Shown: positions 25,893 to 35,373, numbered from the stretch's first letter. The stretch: 64,000 nt of DNA from an uncultured Lachnospiraceae bacterium (GCA_944376125.1 CALWBQ010000025.1:147904-211903); one strand, 5' to 3'. Numbers and translations: made by a program. Notes: generated from the letters alone by a model not told the origin.

Positions 25893-25943
25893 TCGCACAT
25901 ATTACCGGAACCCTGTGTGCATCTGTCCATTGCCAGAATAAAA

Positions 25944-25987
25944 GATGGGCTGCCGTGCAGCATAATTCTGCCGCGCAGCAGCCCGTC
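25944..25987. terminator. Bidirectional terminator between heptad-repeat gene and tpiA
   Basis: A 17-base arm beginning GATGGGCTGC (from 25944) pairs, with a few mismatches, with the arm ending GCAGCCCGTC at 25987. AATTTTTTAT follows on the plus strand and TTTTATT on the minus strand. Confidence 0.85.
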
Positions 25988-26000
25988 AATTTTTTATATA

Positions 26001-26750
26001 TTATTGATTATAGCACACAATTTTCCCAAAGTCTGGCTTCAGAGAAGCACCGCCCACCAGGCCGCCGTCAATATCCGGCTGTGCAAACAATTCTGCTGCA
26101 TTTCCCGCATTTACAGAACCGCCGTACTGGATGCGGATTGCCTCTGCAGTGGCTTCATCGTAAATCTCACCGATGCATGCGCGGATCGCTGCACACACCT
26201 CTTCAGCCTGCTCTGTGGTCGCAGTCTTTCCAGTTCCGATAGCCCAGATCGGCTCGTAGGCAATCACCGTAGTTTTTGCCTGGTCTGCCGTCACATTCAG
26301 GAAAGCAATCTTAATCTGCTGGCGAATCCAATCAATCGTGATGCCCTGCTCTCTCTGGGTCAGGCTCTCACCGCAGCAAATGATCGGGGTAATACCGTGC
26401 TCCAGAGCCTTTAAGACTTTCTTATTAACCGTCTCATCAGTCTCAGCAAAGTACTCTCTTCTCTCAGAGTGACCGATTACAACATACTTAACGCCTGCAT
26501 CCTCCAGCATCTTAGGAGAAATCTCTCCGGTATACGCACCGCTCTCCTCAAAGTACATATTTTCTGCGCCAATGTGGATATTAGTGCCCTTAGCAGCTTC
26601 CATGGCCGGAATAATATCAATAGCCGGAACACAGAAAACAACATCTACCTCTTCATTGTTTACCAATGGCTTCAGAGTGTTTACCAGGTTTACTGCCTCA
26701 GTAGGCGTCATATTCATTTTCCAGTTTCCGGCAATAATCTTCTTTCTCAT
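26001..26750 (-). CDS. tpiA: Triosephosphate isomerase
   Basis: 249 residues, full length. N-terminal [12 protein letters not shown] carries the catalytic Asn/Lys, [13 protein letters not shown] the catalytic His, and [16 protein letters not shown] the catalytic Glu and flexible loop. [10 protein letters not shown] and GGLVGGASL bind phosphate. It interconverts dihydroxyacetone phosphate and glyceraldehyde 3-phosphate in the cytoplasm. It is the last gene of the gap-pgk-tpiA cluster, 29 bases after pgk. Confidence 0.99.
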   Translation of the reverse strand: MRKKIIAGNWKMNMTPTEAVNLVNTLKPLVNNEEVDVVFCVPAIDIIPAMEAAKGTNIHIGAENMYFEESGAYTGEISPKMLEDAGVKYVVIGHSERREYFAETDETVNKKVLKALEHGITPIICCGESLTQREQGITIDWIRQQIKIAFLNVTADQAKTTVIAYEPIWAIGTGKTATTEQAEEVCAAIRACIGEIYDEATAEAIRIQYGGSVNAGNAAELFAQPDIDGGLVGGASLKPDFGKIVCYNQ

Positions 26751-26779
26751 AACGTTAGCCCTCTTATCTTCCTATGATC

Positions 26780-27985
26780 TTATTTATCATTAGCCGCCGC
26801 TACACCAGGAAGCTCCTTGCCCTCTAAGAATTCCAGAGAGGCACCGCCGCCGGTTGAAATATGAGTCATCTTATCGCCAAATCCCAACTGGTTAACTGCT
26901 GCCGCTGAATCGCCGCCGCCGATGATTGTAGTAGCATCAGTCTCTGCCAGAGCCTGTGCCACTGCAATGGTCCCTGCTGCCAGCGTCGGATTCTCAAATA
27001 CTCCCATCGGACCATTCCATACCACGGTCTTTGCATTCTTAACAGCCTCTGCATACAGTTTGGAAGTCTCCGGTCCAATATCTACGCCTTCTTTATCTGC
27101 TGGAATTGCATCTACAGAAACAACTTCTGTCTCAACAGGAGCATCGATTGGGTTGGGGAATTCAGAAACTACAACTGTATCGACTGGAAGGAGCAGCTTC
27201 TTTCCCAGCTTGCCTGCCTTTTCAATCATTTCCTTGCAGTAATCAATCTTGCTGTCATCTACCAGAGATTTGCCAATTTCTTTGCCCTGTGCTTTCAGGA
27301 AGGTATAGGCCATGCCGCCGCCGATAATCAGGGTGTCGCACTTCTCCAGAAGATTAGAAATAACGTTCAGCTTGTCGGCAACCTTTGCTCCGCCTAAAAT
27401 TGCCACAAACGGGCGAACCGGATTCTCTACAGCGTTGCCCAGGAAATCAATCTCCTTCTGCATTAAGTACCCTACCACAGCAGTGTCCACATACTGAGTC
27501 ACGCCTACGTTAGAGCAATGCGCCCTGTGAGCAGTACCAAATGCATCATCTACATATACATCACACAGAGAAGCCAGATCCTTGCTGAACTCTTCTCCAT
27601 TCTTAGTCTCTTCTTTGCGGTAGCGGGTGTTCTCCAACAGAACTACATCCCCGTCCTTCATAGCTGCAACCGCTGCCCTTGCATTAGGTCCCACTACTTC
27701 CGGATCCGCTGCAAATTTTACTTCCTGTCCTAACAGCTCAGACAGTCTCACGGCAACAGGCGCCAAAGACAGCTCCGGCTTGGGTTCTCCCTTCGGTTTA
27801 CCTAAATGAGAGCACAGAATCACCTTGCCGCCGTCGGCAATCAGTTTCTTGATAGTCGGCAGAGCTGCTACCAGACGGTTCTCATCTGTAATCTTGCCAT
27901 CTTTTAACGGCACATTAAAATCGCATCTGCAGAGAACGCGTTTTCCTTTTACATTAATATCATCAATGGATTTTTTGTTAAGCAT
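26780..27985 (-). CDS. pgk: Phosphoglycerate kinase
   Basis: About 401 residues from the ATG at 27985 ([10 protein letters not shown]), which has AAAGGAG upstream; the open frame continues to 28093 through the gap-pgk terminator and that part is not coding. Substrate motifs are [19 protein letters not shown] and ENTRYRKEE, and nucleotide-site motifs are NGPMGVFE and [11 protein letters not shown]. It makes ATP from 1,3-bisphosphoglycerate. A hairpin with a T tract between gap and pgk should reduce read-through. Confidence 0.99.
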   Translation of the reverse strand: MLNKKSIDDINVKGKRVLCRCDFNVPLKDGKITDENRLVAALPTIKKLIADGGKVILCSHLGKPKGEPKPELSLAPVAVRLSELLGQEVKFAADPEVVGPNARAAVAAMKDGDVVLLENTRYRKEETKNGEEFSKDLASLCDVYVDDAFGTAHRAHCSNVGVTQYVDTAVVGYLMQKEIDFLGNAVENPVRPFVAILGGAKVADKLNVISNLLEKCDTLIIGGGMAYTFLKAQGKEIGKSLVDDSKIDYCKEMIEKAGKLGKKLLLPVDTVVVSEFPNPIDAPVETEVVSVDAIPADKEGVDIGPETSKLYAEAVKNAKTVVWNGPMGVFENPTLAAGTIAVAQALAETDATTIIGGGDSAAAVNQLGFGDKMTHISTGGGASLEFLEGKELPGVAAANDK

Positions 27986-28051
27986 AGCCCACAGGCTCCT
28001 TTCTTTGTCAAATAAAACAGGCTGGAAGGCTGTTCGCCGCCACTTCCATAG

Positions 28052-28083
28052 TAAAAACGGGTCCGGCCCATACGACCGGACCC
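28052..28083 (-). terminator. Intrinsic (partial) terminator between gap and pgk
   Basis: In the minus direction GGGTCCGG (28083-28076) pairs with CCGGACCC (28066-28059) and is followed by GTTTTTAC. It begins 17 bases after the gap stop, so it should make gap transcripts more abundant than pgk-tpiA transcripts. Confidence 0.8.
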
Positions 28084-28100
28084 TGTAGGTCAAAGGTTCA

Positions 28101-29132
28101 TTATGCTAACTCAGCGAAATATTTGATGGTTCTTACCATCTGGCTGGTATAGGAATTCTCATTGTCATACCAAGAAACAACCTGTACTTCATATAAGTCA
28201 TCGCTGATCTTGGATACCATAGTCTGGGTAGCATCGAACAAGGAGCCATATTTCATACCAATAACATCAGAAGAAACGATCGGATCCTCATTGTAGCCGA
28301 AGGACTCGCTTGCCGCTGCCTTCATAGCTGCATTGATACCTTCTACAGTGACATCAGTACCCTTAACAACTGCAGTCAGAATAGTTGTGGAACCGGTAGG
28401 TACCGGAACACGCTGTGCGGAGCCGATCAGCTTGCCATTCAGTTCCGGAATAACCAGGCCGATAGCCTTAGCTGCACCGGTAGAGTTGGGAACAATGTTG
28501 GCAGCGCCTGCTCTTGCTCTTCTCAGGTCGCCCTTTCTGTGAGGTCCGTCCAGGATCATCTGATCGCCGGTATATGCGTGAATGGTGCTCATAATACCAG
28601 ACTGGATGGGAGCGTAATCATTTAATGCCTTAGCCATGGGAGCTAAGCAGTTAGTGGTACAAGAAGCTGCAGAAATAATCTGATCATCCTTGTCCAAAGT
28701 CTTCTCATTAACACTATAAACAATTGTCTTTAAGTCATTGCCTGCGGGAGCGGAGATAACAACTTTCTTAGCGCCTGCATTGATATGAGCCATAGCCTTA
28801 TCCTTCTTGGTGTAGAAGCCAGTGCACTCCAGAACTACGTCTACTCCTAATTCTCCCCAGGGAAGATCTGCTGCGTTCGGTTCTTTATAAATGGTAATGG
28901 TCTTTCCGTCAACGATAATGCAGCCTTCGCCAGCCTCTACGGTATGCTTGCCCTCACCGATATGGCCACAGTATCCACCCTGAGCGGTGTCATACTTTAA
29001 CAGGTTTGCAAGCATCTTCGGATCAGTTAAATCGTTAATTGCAACAACGTCATATCCCTCTGCTCCAAACATCTGTCTGAATGCCAGACGGCCGATACGG
29101 CCAAAACCATTGATTGCTACTTTTACTGCCAT
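28101..29132 (-). CDS. gap: Glyceraldehyde-3-phosphate dehydrogenase
   Basis: 343 residues, type I. The NAD-binding start is [18 protein letters not shown], the catalytic Cys is in [12 protein letters not shown], and the C-terminal [16 protein letters not shown] is standard. It converts glyceraldehyde 3-phosphate to 1,3-bisphosphoglycerate. The AGGAGG site is nine bases before the ATG. First gene of the glycolytic cluster, with a near-consensus promoter. Confidence 0.99.
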   Translation of the reverse strand: MAVKVAINGFGRIGRLAFRQMFGAEGYDVVAINDLTDPKMLANLLKYDTAQGGYCGHIGEGKHTVEAGEGCIIVDGKTITIYKEPNAADLPWGELGVDVVLECTGFYTKKDKAMAHINAGAKKVVISAPAGNDLKTIVYSVNEKTLDKDDQIISAASCTTNCLAPMAKALNDYAPIQSGIMSTIHAYTGDQMILDGPHRKGDLRRARAGAANIVPNSTGAAKAIGLVIPELNGKLIGSAQRVPVPTGSTTILTAVVKGTDVTVEGINAAMKAAASESFGYNEDPIVSSDVIGMKYGSLFDATQTMVSKISDDLYEVQVVSWYDNENSYTSQMVRTIKYFAELA

Positions 29133-29185
29133 GATTCATTTCCTCCTATTGATAAACTCGTTAAATATTAATCAACTTACCGTTT

Positions 29186-29214
29186 ATTGTACATAATTTT
29201 ATTCGAAATAGCAA
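29186..29214 (-). promoter_or_regulatory. Promoter of gap
   Basis: Minus-strand TTGCTA (29214-29209), a 17-base spacer and TACAAT (29191-29186) lie 53 bases before the gap start codon. Confidence 0.75.
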
Positions 29215-29244
29215 GTCCTTTTTTGAAATTCGCTTGGATTTCCG

Positions 29245-29272
29245 TTGCGTTTCCTGACGTTTTTGCTATACT
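29245..29272 (+). promoter_or_regulatory. Promoter of the PHP phosphatase-sdaAB unit
   Basis: TTGCGT, a 16-base spacer and TATACT. A leader of about 150 bases lies between this promoter and the start codon at 29427. Confidence 0.6.
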
Positions 29273-29280
29273 TGGTAAAG

Positions 29281-29359
29281 GATGCCGGCGAGCCGAACTT
29301 CAGATACCTTAAAAGCCGCAAAGTACAGCGGAGCTCGGCAATAGGTTCTCTTGCTCGCC
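29281..29359 (+). other. Structured leader upstream of the PHP phosphatase gene
   Basis: GGCGAGC (29287-29293) can pair perfectly with GCTCGCC (29353-29359). With a bulge, the overlapping GCC..GAGC can instead pair with GCTCGGC (29333-29339). The alternatives are mutually exclusive. No T tract follows, so any control would be at translation. I recognise no known riboswitch class. Confidence 0.3.
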
Positions 29360-29426
29360 CCTCACTCTTACTCGCAGGATGTATTATATGGCAATTTATA
29401 TTTATTTATAGAAAGGCAGGCTTTTT

Positions 29427-30224
29427 ATGATCGATACCCATGTGCACACAGAATTTTCTGCAGATTCCTCCGCCCCGGTCCGGAGCCAGATCGAACAGGC
29501 CATCCGCCTGGGCATGCCCAAAATCTGCATTACAGACCACCATGACCCTGATACTCCTTTCACAGAACTGGATTTTACCCTGGATCTGAAATCATATTTT
29601 CCAGCCATGGAAGCTCTCCGGAAAGAATATCAGGGACAGATTGAAATTCTTATCGGAATTGAACTGGGGATCCAGAGGCATATCGCAGATCTTCTGGAAA
29701 CCCTCTCCCGTTCCTGGCCCTTTGATTATATTATTGGTTCCAGCCACTTTATAGATGGGAAAGATCCCTATGATGCCTCCTTCTACGATGGCCGGACAGA
29801 GGAAGAGGTCTTCCGCCGCTATTTTCAAGTGACTCTGGAGAGAATAAAAGCCATACCGAATTTTGACAGTCTGGGACATTTAGACTATATTCTGCGATAC
29901 GCTCCAAACCAAAACCGTTTTTATTCCTATGACCGCTACCGTGATGTGATTGATCCTATTCTGGAAACTCTGATCGTCCAAGGACGGGCATTGGAATGCA
30001 ACACCGGAGGTTATCAATATGGTCTGGGGACGCCAAATCCGTCGGCTGATGTTCTGAGGCGCTACCGCAAAATGGGCGGGGAGCTGATCACTATCGGCTC
30101 CGATGCCCATGATCCCAAGAATCTGGGCTACGCTTTTGCCCAGGCCCGCAGCCTGCTGAAGGAATGCGGTTTCCGTTATTACACAGTCTACAAAGATCGG
30201 AAGCCCTGTTTTTACCCCTTATAA
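29427..30224 (+). CDS. PHP-family phosphatase, histidinol-phosphatase (HisJ/HisK) type
   Basis: 265 residues. Metal-binding motifs of the PHP fold: DTHVHTEFSADS at the N-terminus, CITDHHDPDT, GIELGIQ, GSSHFIDG, LGHLDYILRYA, and IGSDAHDPKNLG near the C-terminus. This set fits PHP histidinol-phosphate phosphatase, which makes L-histidinol, though other small phosphate monoesters are possible for the family. It is 27 bases ahead of sdaAB and likely shares its transcript. No other histidine genes are in view. Confidence 0.85.
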   Translation: MIDTHVHTEFSADSSAPVRSQIEQAIRLGMPKICITDHHDPDTPFTELDFTLDLKSYFPAMEALRKEYQGQIEILIGIELGIQRHIADLLETLSRSWPFDYIIGSSHFIDGKDPYDASFYDGRTEEEVFRRYFQVTLERIKAIPNFDSLGHLDYILRYAPNQNRFYSYDRYRDVIDPILETLIVQGRALECNTGGYQYGLGTPNPSADVLRRYRKMGGELITIGSDAHDPKNLGYAFAQARSLLKECGFRYYTVYKDRKPCFYPL

Positions 30225-30251
30225 TTATTCTTCTTTATGGAGGCTATCACT

Positions 30252-30911
30252 ATGAACGTATTCGACATCATCGGCCCGGTTATGATCGGGCCTTCCAGCT
30301 CCCATACTGCCGGGGCAGCCCGCATCGGGAAGGCGGCAGCGCTTCTTCTGGGCACTTTCCCAGTCAAAGCGGATATCCTGCTCCATGGTTCCTTTGCCAA
30401 AACTTACCGCGGCCACGGCACAGACAAAGCGCTCGTCGGCGGCATTATGGGAATGGAGCCCTGGGATTCCAGGATCCGAGACAGTTTGAAGCTGGCGGCT
30501 GCCGCCGGCATTCAAGTCGCCTTTTCTACCGGAACCATCGACGGCGCTCATCCCAATACTGCCCGGATCACCCTCACCGGACCTGACCAAAAATCTGTCC
30601 AGCTTGAAGGTTCTTCCGTCGGCGGCGGAAATATTCTGATTACCAAAATCAATGGCATGGAGGTTGCTTTCACAGGCCAGAACCCCACCCTTATCATCCT
30701 TCACCAGGATATGCCAGGCGTCATAGCGGAAGTAACTGCCTTTGTCTCAGAGCATCAGGGCAACATCTGCAATTTCCGGCTGAACCGTCTGGAAAAGGGC
30801 GGGGACGCCATTATGTCTATCGAGCTGGACGGCACTTTCAGCGAAGAGCTGGCTGGCTGCATCCGAAAAATGCCCCATATTCGCGATGTCATCCTCTTTC
30901 ACTTGTCCTGA
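30252..30911 (+). CDS. sdaAB: L-serine dehydratase, beta subunit
   Basis: 219 residues from the ATG at 30252 (MNVFDIIGPV), which has GGAGG eight bases upstream; an in-frame ATG at 30237 is less well placed. Motifs IGPSSSHTAGAARIG and the substrate-recognition stretch HGSFAKTYRGHGTDKAL identify SdaAB, and a C-terminal ACT-like domain (FTGQNPTLIILHQD onward) is present. With SdaAA it deaminates L-serine to pyruvate using a 4Fe-4S cluster. The alpha-subunit gene, usually next door, is 5.4 kb downstream at 36328. Confidence 0.96.
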   Translation: MNVFDIIGPVMIGPSSSHTAGAARIGKAAALLLGTFPVKADILLHGSFAKTYRGHGTDKALVGGIMGMEPWDSRIRDSLKLAAAAGIQVAFSTGTIDGAHPNTARITLTGPDQKSVQLEGSSVGGGNILITKINGMEVAFTGQNPTLIILHQDMPGVIAEVTAFVSEHQGNICNFRLNRLEKGGDAIMSIELDGTFSEELAGCIRKMPHIRDVILFHLS

Positions 30912-30958
30912 TCCCTCTGGCTGCGGGATATACAAGAAAATCCTCCAAAAACAGTGCG

Positions 30959-30988
30959 AGCCGCGGTTCCGATGCCGGTACCGCGGCT
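30959..30988. terminator. Terminator-like hairpin between sdaAB and convergent ABC permease gene
   Basis: AGCCGCGGT (30959-30967) pairs perfectly with ACCGCGGCT (30980-30988). The T tract on the minus side is eight bases away (CTGTTTTTGG), and the plus side has TTAATGCATATTATTT, so termination may be weak. Confidence 0.55.
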
Positions 30989-30997
30989 TAATGCATA

Positions 30998-31870
30998 TTA
31001 TTTACTTACAGAATCAAGCTGACCTTCAATGATATATCGCTGCAGAAGAATGTACAGCAGAATAACTGGAAGGAGGGCCACAGCACACATAGCGCAGGCT
31101 AAAGGCACATTCTGAACTGCACCGTAAGCCGTATAAAAGGCTTTCCTGACGGTCAGGATCACCGTTGATTTGCTGGTATCTGTCAGCAGGTAGCTGGGCA
31201 TTGCATAGCTGTTCCACGCTCCAACAGCAATCATAATCAAGCGGGTAACTGTGATAGGCTTCAGCTGCGGCAGGATGATAGTAAAAAAGGTTCTAAAAAT
31301 CCCAGCCCCATCGATAGCCGCCGCCTCATCCAAATCTTTTGGAATGGATATGATAAATGAGGTATAGAAAAACATAGTGCTGGACATGCCGATTGCTGCA
31401 GTCTGAAGAGCCAGTGCCCATATCTTGTTTACCATGTGAAATTTTACCATCAAAGAATAAGTACCAACCAGCAGGGAAAGGCTGGGAATCATCATAATGC
31501 AGATATTGAATGTCCTTAAAGTAGTAGAAACTTTGCCTCCTGCCCTGGCCAGACCGTAGGCTGCGATCCCGCCCAATACAATCTCCACAGCGCACACCTC
31601 GGCTACCAGTACGATAGAGTTCTTGAAGCTGCCTATGAGAGATGAGGATGTGAACGCTTCAATGTAGTTTTCCAGCGTCCACTTTTCTGGAAGATACAGG
31701 CGCGGCGTCAAATCCGTCACATACCGGAATGATTGGTTCAGCATAACATAAATCGGGAGCAGGTACAGAATCACCAGAAAGGCTGCGATGATATATACCC
31801 CGGCTTTTACCTTTTGATTTGGAGCATAAATCTCCTTCATTTTTGTTTTTCCGGATGCAGAAGTTTTCAT
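30998..31870 (-). CDS. Carbohydrate ABC transporter permease, MalG type
   Basis: 290 residues with about six transmembrane segments. The N-terminal segment and LPIYVMLNQSFRYVTDL, and the cytoplasmic loop EAAAIDGAGIFRTFFTIILPQLKP, are the CUT1 inner-membrane subunit pattern. The stop is the end of the operon. It starts directly after the MalF-type gene. No ATPase gene is in this operon, so a shared MsmK/UgpC-type ATPase from elsewhere must energise it, as is usual in Firmicutes. Confidence 0.94.
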   Translation of the reverse strand: MKTSASGKTKMKEIYAPNQKVKAGVYIIAAFLVILYLLPIYVMLNQSFRYVTDLTPRLYLPEKWTLENYIEAFTSSSLIGSFKNSIVLVAEVCAVEIVLGGIAAYGLARAGGKVSTTLRTFNICIMMIPSLSLLVGTYSLMVKFHMVNKIWALALQTAAIGMSSTMFFYTSFIISIPKDLDEAAAIDGAGIFRTFFTIILPQLKPITVTRLIMIAVGAWNSYAMPSYLLTDTSKSTVILTVRKAFYTAYGAVQNVPLACAMCAVALLPVILLYILLQRYIIEGQLDSVSK

Positions 31871-32743
31871 CTAAAATTCCACCTCCTTGCTCCTCAAATA
31901 CCGGTTAATCGGAACGGCCACAATAAATATGATCACAAAAAGCGCGATGCCGACTGCCGAAGAGTATCCGGCTTTCTCGTCATTAAAGTAGAGGAGTGAT
32001 ATATAGTAGGACAGAGAAAGAGACTTTCGGTTCGGCCCGCCGTTGGTTAATGTTACAATAATATCGTACAGTTTGAAGCCGCCGATCAGGTTGGTAATTA
32101 CGGCCGTTGTGATGGCTGGCATCAGAAGCGGGATGTCCACCTTAAAAAATGCCTGCCATTTGCTGGCACCGTCCAGTCTCGCCGCTTCCTGGTACATTTT
32201 GGGAATATTCTGCAGGCCAGCCAAATAAATCAGCATACAGAAACCCATTGCCTGCCAGCTATTTATTAAAGTAATAATAAGGACAGAGCCAACTCCGCTC
32301 TTCATCCAGTAGATATCCTCAATTCCAAAAAGATTCAGAAAATTGTTTAAAACGCCGTTATCATAACTAAAAATGTAGTACTGAATTGCACCCATGATGA
32401 CGCCTGAGATCATAATGGGCATATACAGAATCAAGCGAACAAAATTCCGGCCCTTAAACTGTTTATTTACAAACAGCGCCGCAGACAGGCCAAAGATATT
32501 CTGAAGCAAAGTGCTTCCAAAACCGTATACAAATGTGTTTGCCGTAGACCGCCAGAACACTTTATCCGAAAAAAGGGATAGATAGTTCTCCAGTCCTATA
32601 AATCTCATGTTCTGAGAAAAGCCGTTCCACTTAAAGAATGACACTCTCAGCGCGTTTCCAAGGGGAACGATCATAAAAATAAAGATCAGCAGAAAAGCTG
32701 GAATACTAAGCGACAATAATATCCCTTTTTTCCTCTTGTCCAT
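31871..32743 (-). CDS. Carbohydrate ABC transporter permease, MalF/UgpA type
   Basis: 290 residues with about six transmembrane segments. LIFIFMIVPLGNALRVSF at the N-terminus and the loop QEAARLDGASKWQAFFKVDIP mark the CUT1 partner permease. It follows the binding-protein gene after a 100-base gap holding a strong hairpin, and abuts the MalG-type gene. Confidence 0.94.
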   Translation of the reverse strand: MDKRKKGILLSLSIPAFLLIFIFMIVPLGNALRVSFFKWNGFSQNMRFIGLENYLSLFSDKVFWRSTANTFVYGFGSTLLQNIFGLSAALFVNKQFKGRNFVRLILYMPIMISGVIMGAIQYYIFSYDNGVLNNFLNLFGIEDIYWMKSGVGSVLIITLINSWQAMGFCMLIYLAGLQNIPKMYQEAARLDGASKWQAFFKVDIPLLMPAITTAVITNLIGGFKLYDIIVTLTNGGPNRKSLSLSYYISLLYFNDEKAGYSSAVGIALFVIIFIVAVPINRYLRSKEVEF

Positions 32744-32760
32744 AACAGCCCATCCTTTCC

Positions 32761-32795
32761 AACAGAGGACCGCAGGCTGTCCACGGTCCTCTGTT
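32761..32795 (-). other. Strong intercistronic hairpin downstream of the sugar-binding protein gene
   Basis: AACAGAGGACCG pairs perfectly over 12 bases with CGGTCCTCTGTT around an 11-base loop. In the minus direction it is followed directly by GGAAAGG, the ribosome site of the permease gene, not by a T run. It probably protects the upstream mRNA and limits permease expression. Confidence 0.65.
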
Positions 32796-32843
32796 TCCTA
32801 TAATTCTATTTCCAGTGTATCTAGCCTGACACACTCTCCTTCT

Positions 32844-34208
32844 TTAGCCTTCTTCCTGTGCAGCCGCATACAGATCCTGATAGTTTTCTCTCAGGTACTC
32901 GATAATCTCCTGCTTGCTTTCCTCTGACTGGTCCTCGCAGAACATTCCGGCTGCGACCTCAAAGATGCTCCACATTCCGGCCGGCATATACTTGCGGTCC
33001 CACAGATTGTCATAGAATACATCCGGATAATGAGATTCCATCTCTTCCATCATCTGCATGCCGTACGATTTCGTTGTCTCAGAAGGCAGAGTGCTGATCT
33101 CACCCGCTGCTGCGTTGATGCCGTCTGCATTCTCAGCAACATAATTCAAGAACGCTTTGCAGACATCCATCTCCTCTGTATCTTTCCAGATTCCAAAGGA
33201 AGCTCCCTCTCCGATACCGCAGAACCGGGCGCCGCCTTCCTGGCTTGCGCAGATCGGAATCATAGCCATCGTCACATCAGGGTTCAGAGCCACCACAGCA
33301 GTCTGGTAGGAGGTCCCGATACCGACGATGAACGCACATTCATTTCTGGCACAGCGCTCAATCGCATCTGTCTGTCCGATAGTTCCGCAGTCCTCATACA
33401 GGTATCCATTGTCGAACCAGGTCTGAAGGTAATCCAGGATTGTCTTAAAATCTGCCCAATCCCAGGTTCCGTTGAGTATAGCTTCATTATCATTATACAC
33501 TGCCCCCTCATAGCTCAGCCAGGAGCCGTCTGCATTCGCCAGAGCACCCGCCGAGGTAAAGTAGTTGGCAATCGGTGTATAGCCTGCCGCTTTTATCTTA
33601 TCGCACGCTTCATTAAAATCATCCCACGTTTCGATCGCCCAGGGATCTACGCCGGCAGCCTCACAGACATCCATGTTAACTGCTGTTCCCAGGCAGGAAC
33701 CGGTCGTCATCAGAGTATAAATTTTGCCGTCGGTATCCTGGATAACACCCAAAGCTGCGTCATTCAGGTCATCCGCCCACTCTTCTCCGCTTAAATCTGT
33801 CAAATATTCTTTATAGCGGATCAGGCTCCAGCCATGGGTCTCAAAGACATCTGGCAGATCGTTGGAAGCCATTCTGATCTTCATAGTATTTTCATAATCC
33901 TCGCCGTACTCATCCAGCGTTACCTTCACGCCCGTTTCGCTCTCAAATCCAGCAATCACTTCCTTATAAGCTGCCAGAGTATCGCCGGTCAGATAGGTTG
34001 CGATCTCAATCTCTCTGCCGCTGAAATCGGTCGTCCCGGAAGCCTCCCCTTCTGAGGATTCCTCAGCCGCTTCGCTACCAGAAGACGCCTCCGTATCTGC
34101 GGCTGCCGCGGTGGTCTCAGCGCTGGTTCCGCTGCCGCACGCAGACAACATTAAAGAGCTTACAGCCAAACAAAAAACTGCAGTTGTTCTTGCCCACTTT
34201 TTCTTCAT
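32844..34208 (-). CDS. Sugar ABC transporter substrate-binding lipoprotein
   Basis: About 454 residues from the ATG at 34208, which has AAAGGAGG upstream; the frame extends to 34280 without support. A signal peptide with lipobox LSAC (Cys24) and a long Ala/Ser/Glu linker precede an extracellular solute-binding family 1 domain (FSGREIEIATYLTGD, VIAGFESETGVKVTLDEYGED, SNDLPDVFETHGW). It delivers an oligosaccharide or sugar to the two permeases. The sugar is not evident; an AraC regulator is divergent. Confidence 0.94.
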   Translation of the reverse strand: MKKKWARTTAVFCLAVSSLMLSACGSGTSAETTAAAADTEASSGSEAAEESSEGEASGTTDFSGREIEIATYLTGDTLAAYKEVIAGFESETGVKVTLDEYGEDYENTMKIRMASNDLPDVFETHGWSLIRYKEYLTDLSGEEWADDLNDAALGVIQDTDGKIYTLMTTGSCLGTAVNMDVCEAAGVDPWAIETWDDFNEACDKIKAAGYTPIANYFTSAGALANADGSWLSYEGAVYNDNEAILNGTWDWADFKTILDYLQTWFDNGYLYEDCGTIGQTDAIERCARNECAFIVGIGTSYQTAVVALNPDVTMAMIPICASQEGGARFCGIGEGASFGIWKDTEEMDVCKAFLNYVAENADGINAAAGEISTLPSETTKSYGMQMMEEMESHYPDVFYDNLWDRKYMPAGMWSIFEVAAGMFCEDQSEESKQEIIEYLRENYQDLYAAAQEEG

Positions 34209-34283
34209 ATATATTCTTCCTCCTTTATTTTCAGGCGAACCTGTTTTCGCCTTATTATCTCGTTGTTGTCTCATAAACATTGT

Positions 34284-35108
34284 CTAAAATTCGTAGCGGC
34301 AGCCGTCGTATGCCACTTGGTAGCCTTTTGGGTTTTCTTCCTCGCAGATCTTGTCATGGGTGAAATCTGCCCAATGGGCAAAGTGGCTCAGGGCAATGAT
34401 GGTTTTTGAATCAATACAGCCCATCTCTTCCATTCTGTCCCGCACTTCATCTACCGCTGCGAACCCCATATGACCTCTTCTCCAGTCCCTGCTGAGAGCT
34501 GTGCAGTCCAAGCTCACAAAATCAAACCTCTTTCCCTCAAGTCTATCCCAGGTACATTCCGGAAAAATCCCCGTATCATGGGCGTACAGCATCTGTTTAT
34601 TGTCTTTTTTTATGATATACAGAAACGATTTTTCCGGTTGATTATGGTCAGCCAGAAGAGCCGTCACCTCATATCCCTCTTCCGTTCGGATGGTATCAAA
34701 AGGTTCCAGCCGGTGAAATACGATAAAGTCGTCAATATTGCTGTGAATGGATGCCGCCTCACGGAATCCCTTTTCAATCGTGTCATTCCCATACACAAAC
34801 AATTTGCTTCCCTCCGTCCCCTCTGCAAAGTTGGATGTTCTCATGCAGATATCCTGGGGAAAAAAGTGGTCGTGATGGCTGTGGGTGATCAGCAAAGTCT
34901 TGACAGCCTGCAGATTTAAATGATACTGTTGTGCGTGGTAGTTCGTGTCCGGAGGGAAATCAATCAGGAGTGAGGTGTCAACCAATGCCTGACATCTTGT
35001 CCGTATATTTTTCCCTCCATATTTCCGCGCCAGTTCACAGGCTCTGCAGCTGCAGAACAGCGCCGGCCAGGCTTCAGAAGCCGATGTTCCATAATATGTA
35101 ATTTGCAT
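34284..35108 (-). CDS. Metallo-beta-lactamase-fold hydrolase (PhnP-like)
   Basis: 274 residues. The metal site THSHHDHFFPQ (HxHxDH), further ligands in LYAHDTGIF and LSHFAHWADFTHD, and N-terminal Cys-containing CSCRACELARKY resemble PhnP/RNase Z-like phosphodiesterases and related MBL hydrolases. It has no signal peptide. It is the first gene of the operon with a sugar binding protein and two permeases, so it may hydrolyse a cyclic or phosphodiester group on the imported sugar. The substrate assignment is speculative. Confidence 0.85.
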   Translation of the reverse strand: MQITYYGTSASEAWPALFCSCRACELARKYGGKNIRTRCQALVDTSLLIDFPPDTNYHAQQYHLNLQAVKTLLITHSHHDHFFPQDICMRTSNFAEGTEGSKLFVYGNDTIEKGFREAASIHSNIDDFIVFHRLEPFDTIRTEEGYEVTALLADHNQPEKSFLYIIKKDNKQMLYAHDTGIFPECTWDRLEGKRFDFVSLDCTALSRDWRRGHMGFAAVDEVRDRMEEMGCIDSKTIIALSHFAHWADFTHDKICEEENPKGYQVAYDGCRYEF

Positions 35109-35344
35109 GATATCGCCGCCCTTCTAAAGTCGGAGGATTTTTAAGACCTGCCGAATTTTTCGGAACCTTGTCTGTATGAAATGGCGTATCTGACAGTTGG
35201 TTGTTATAAAAATCACAAAATGTTGCCGATTCCTTCTTTCACTGCAGAATCCAAATATTTGTGCTATCTGTTAAGTATTTTCCAATATAGCCTTTAATAG
35301 CTTGTTAGTTTTTTGTTAATTTTCCCGGTTCCACATTTCTTATA

Positions 35345-35373
35345 TTGTTATTTATATCATATTTTGGTATAAA
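35345..35373 (+). promoter_or_regulatory. Promoter of the AraC-family gene
   Basis: TTGTTA, a 17-base spacer and TATAAA lie 58 bases ahead of the start codon. The 323-base divergent gap (35109-35431) is AT-rich; I see no clear promoter for the minus-strand operon in it. Confidence 0.6.

Noticed and set aside
25266..25898. 210-residue minus-strand open frame rich in LELEDILLEL
   Set aside because: It is the antisense image of the heptad-repeat gene. The plus-strand frame has a good ribosome site, promoter and coiled-coil logic; the minus frame has none.
27986..28093. N-terminal extension of phosphoglycerate kinase
   Set aside because: It would translate through the gap-pgk terminator; the conserved Pgk start with AAAGGAG is at 27985.
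29427..30224. DNA polymerase X or other PHP nuclease
   Set aside because: Length and motif set fit a stand-alone PHP phosphatase; there is no polymerase domain.
33030..33794. 254-residue plus-strand open frame
   Set aside because: Shadow of the sugar-binding protein gene.
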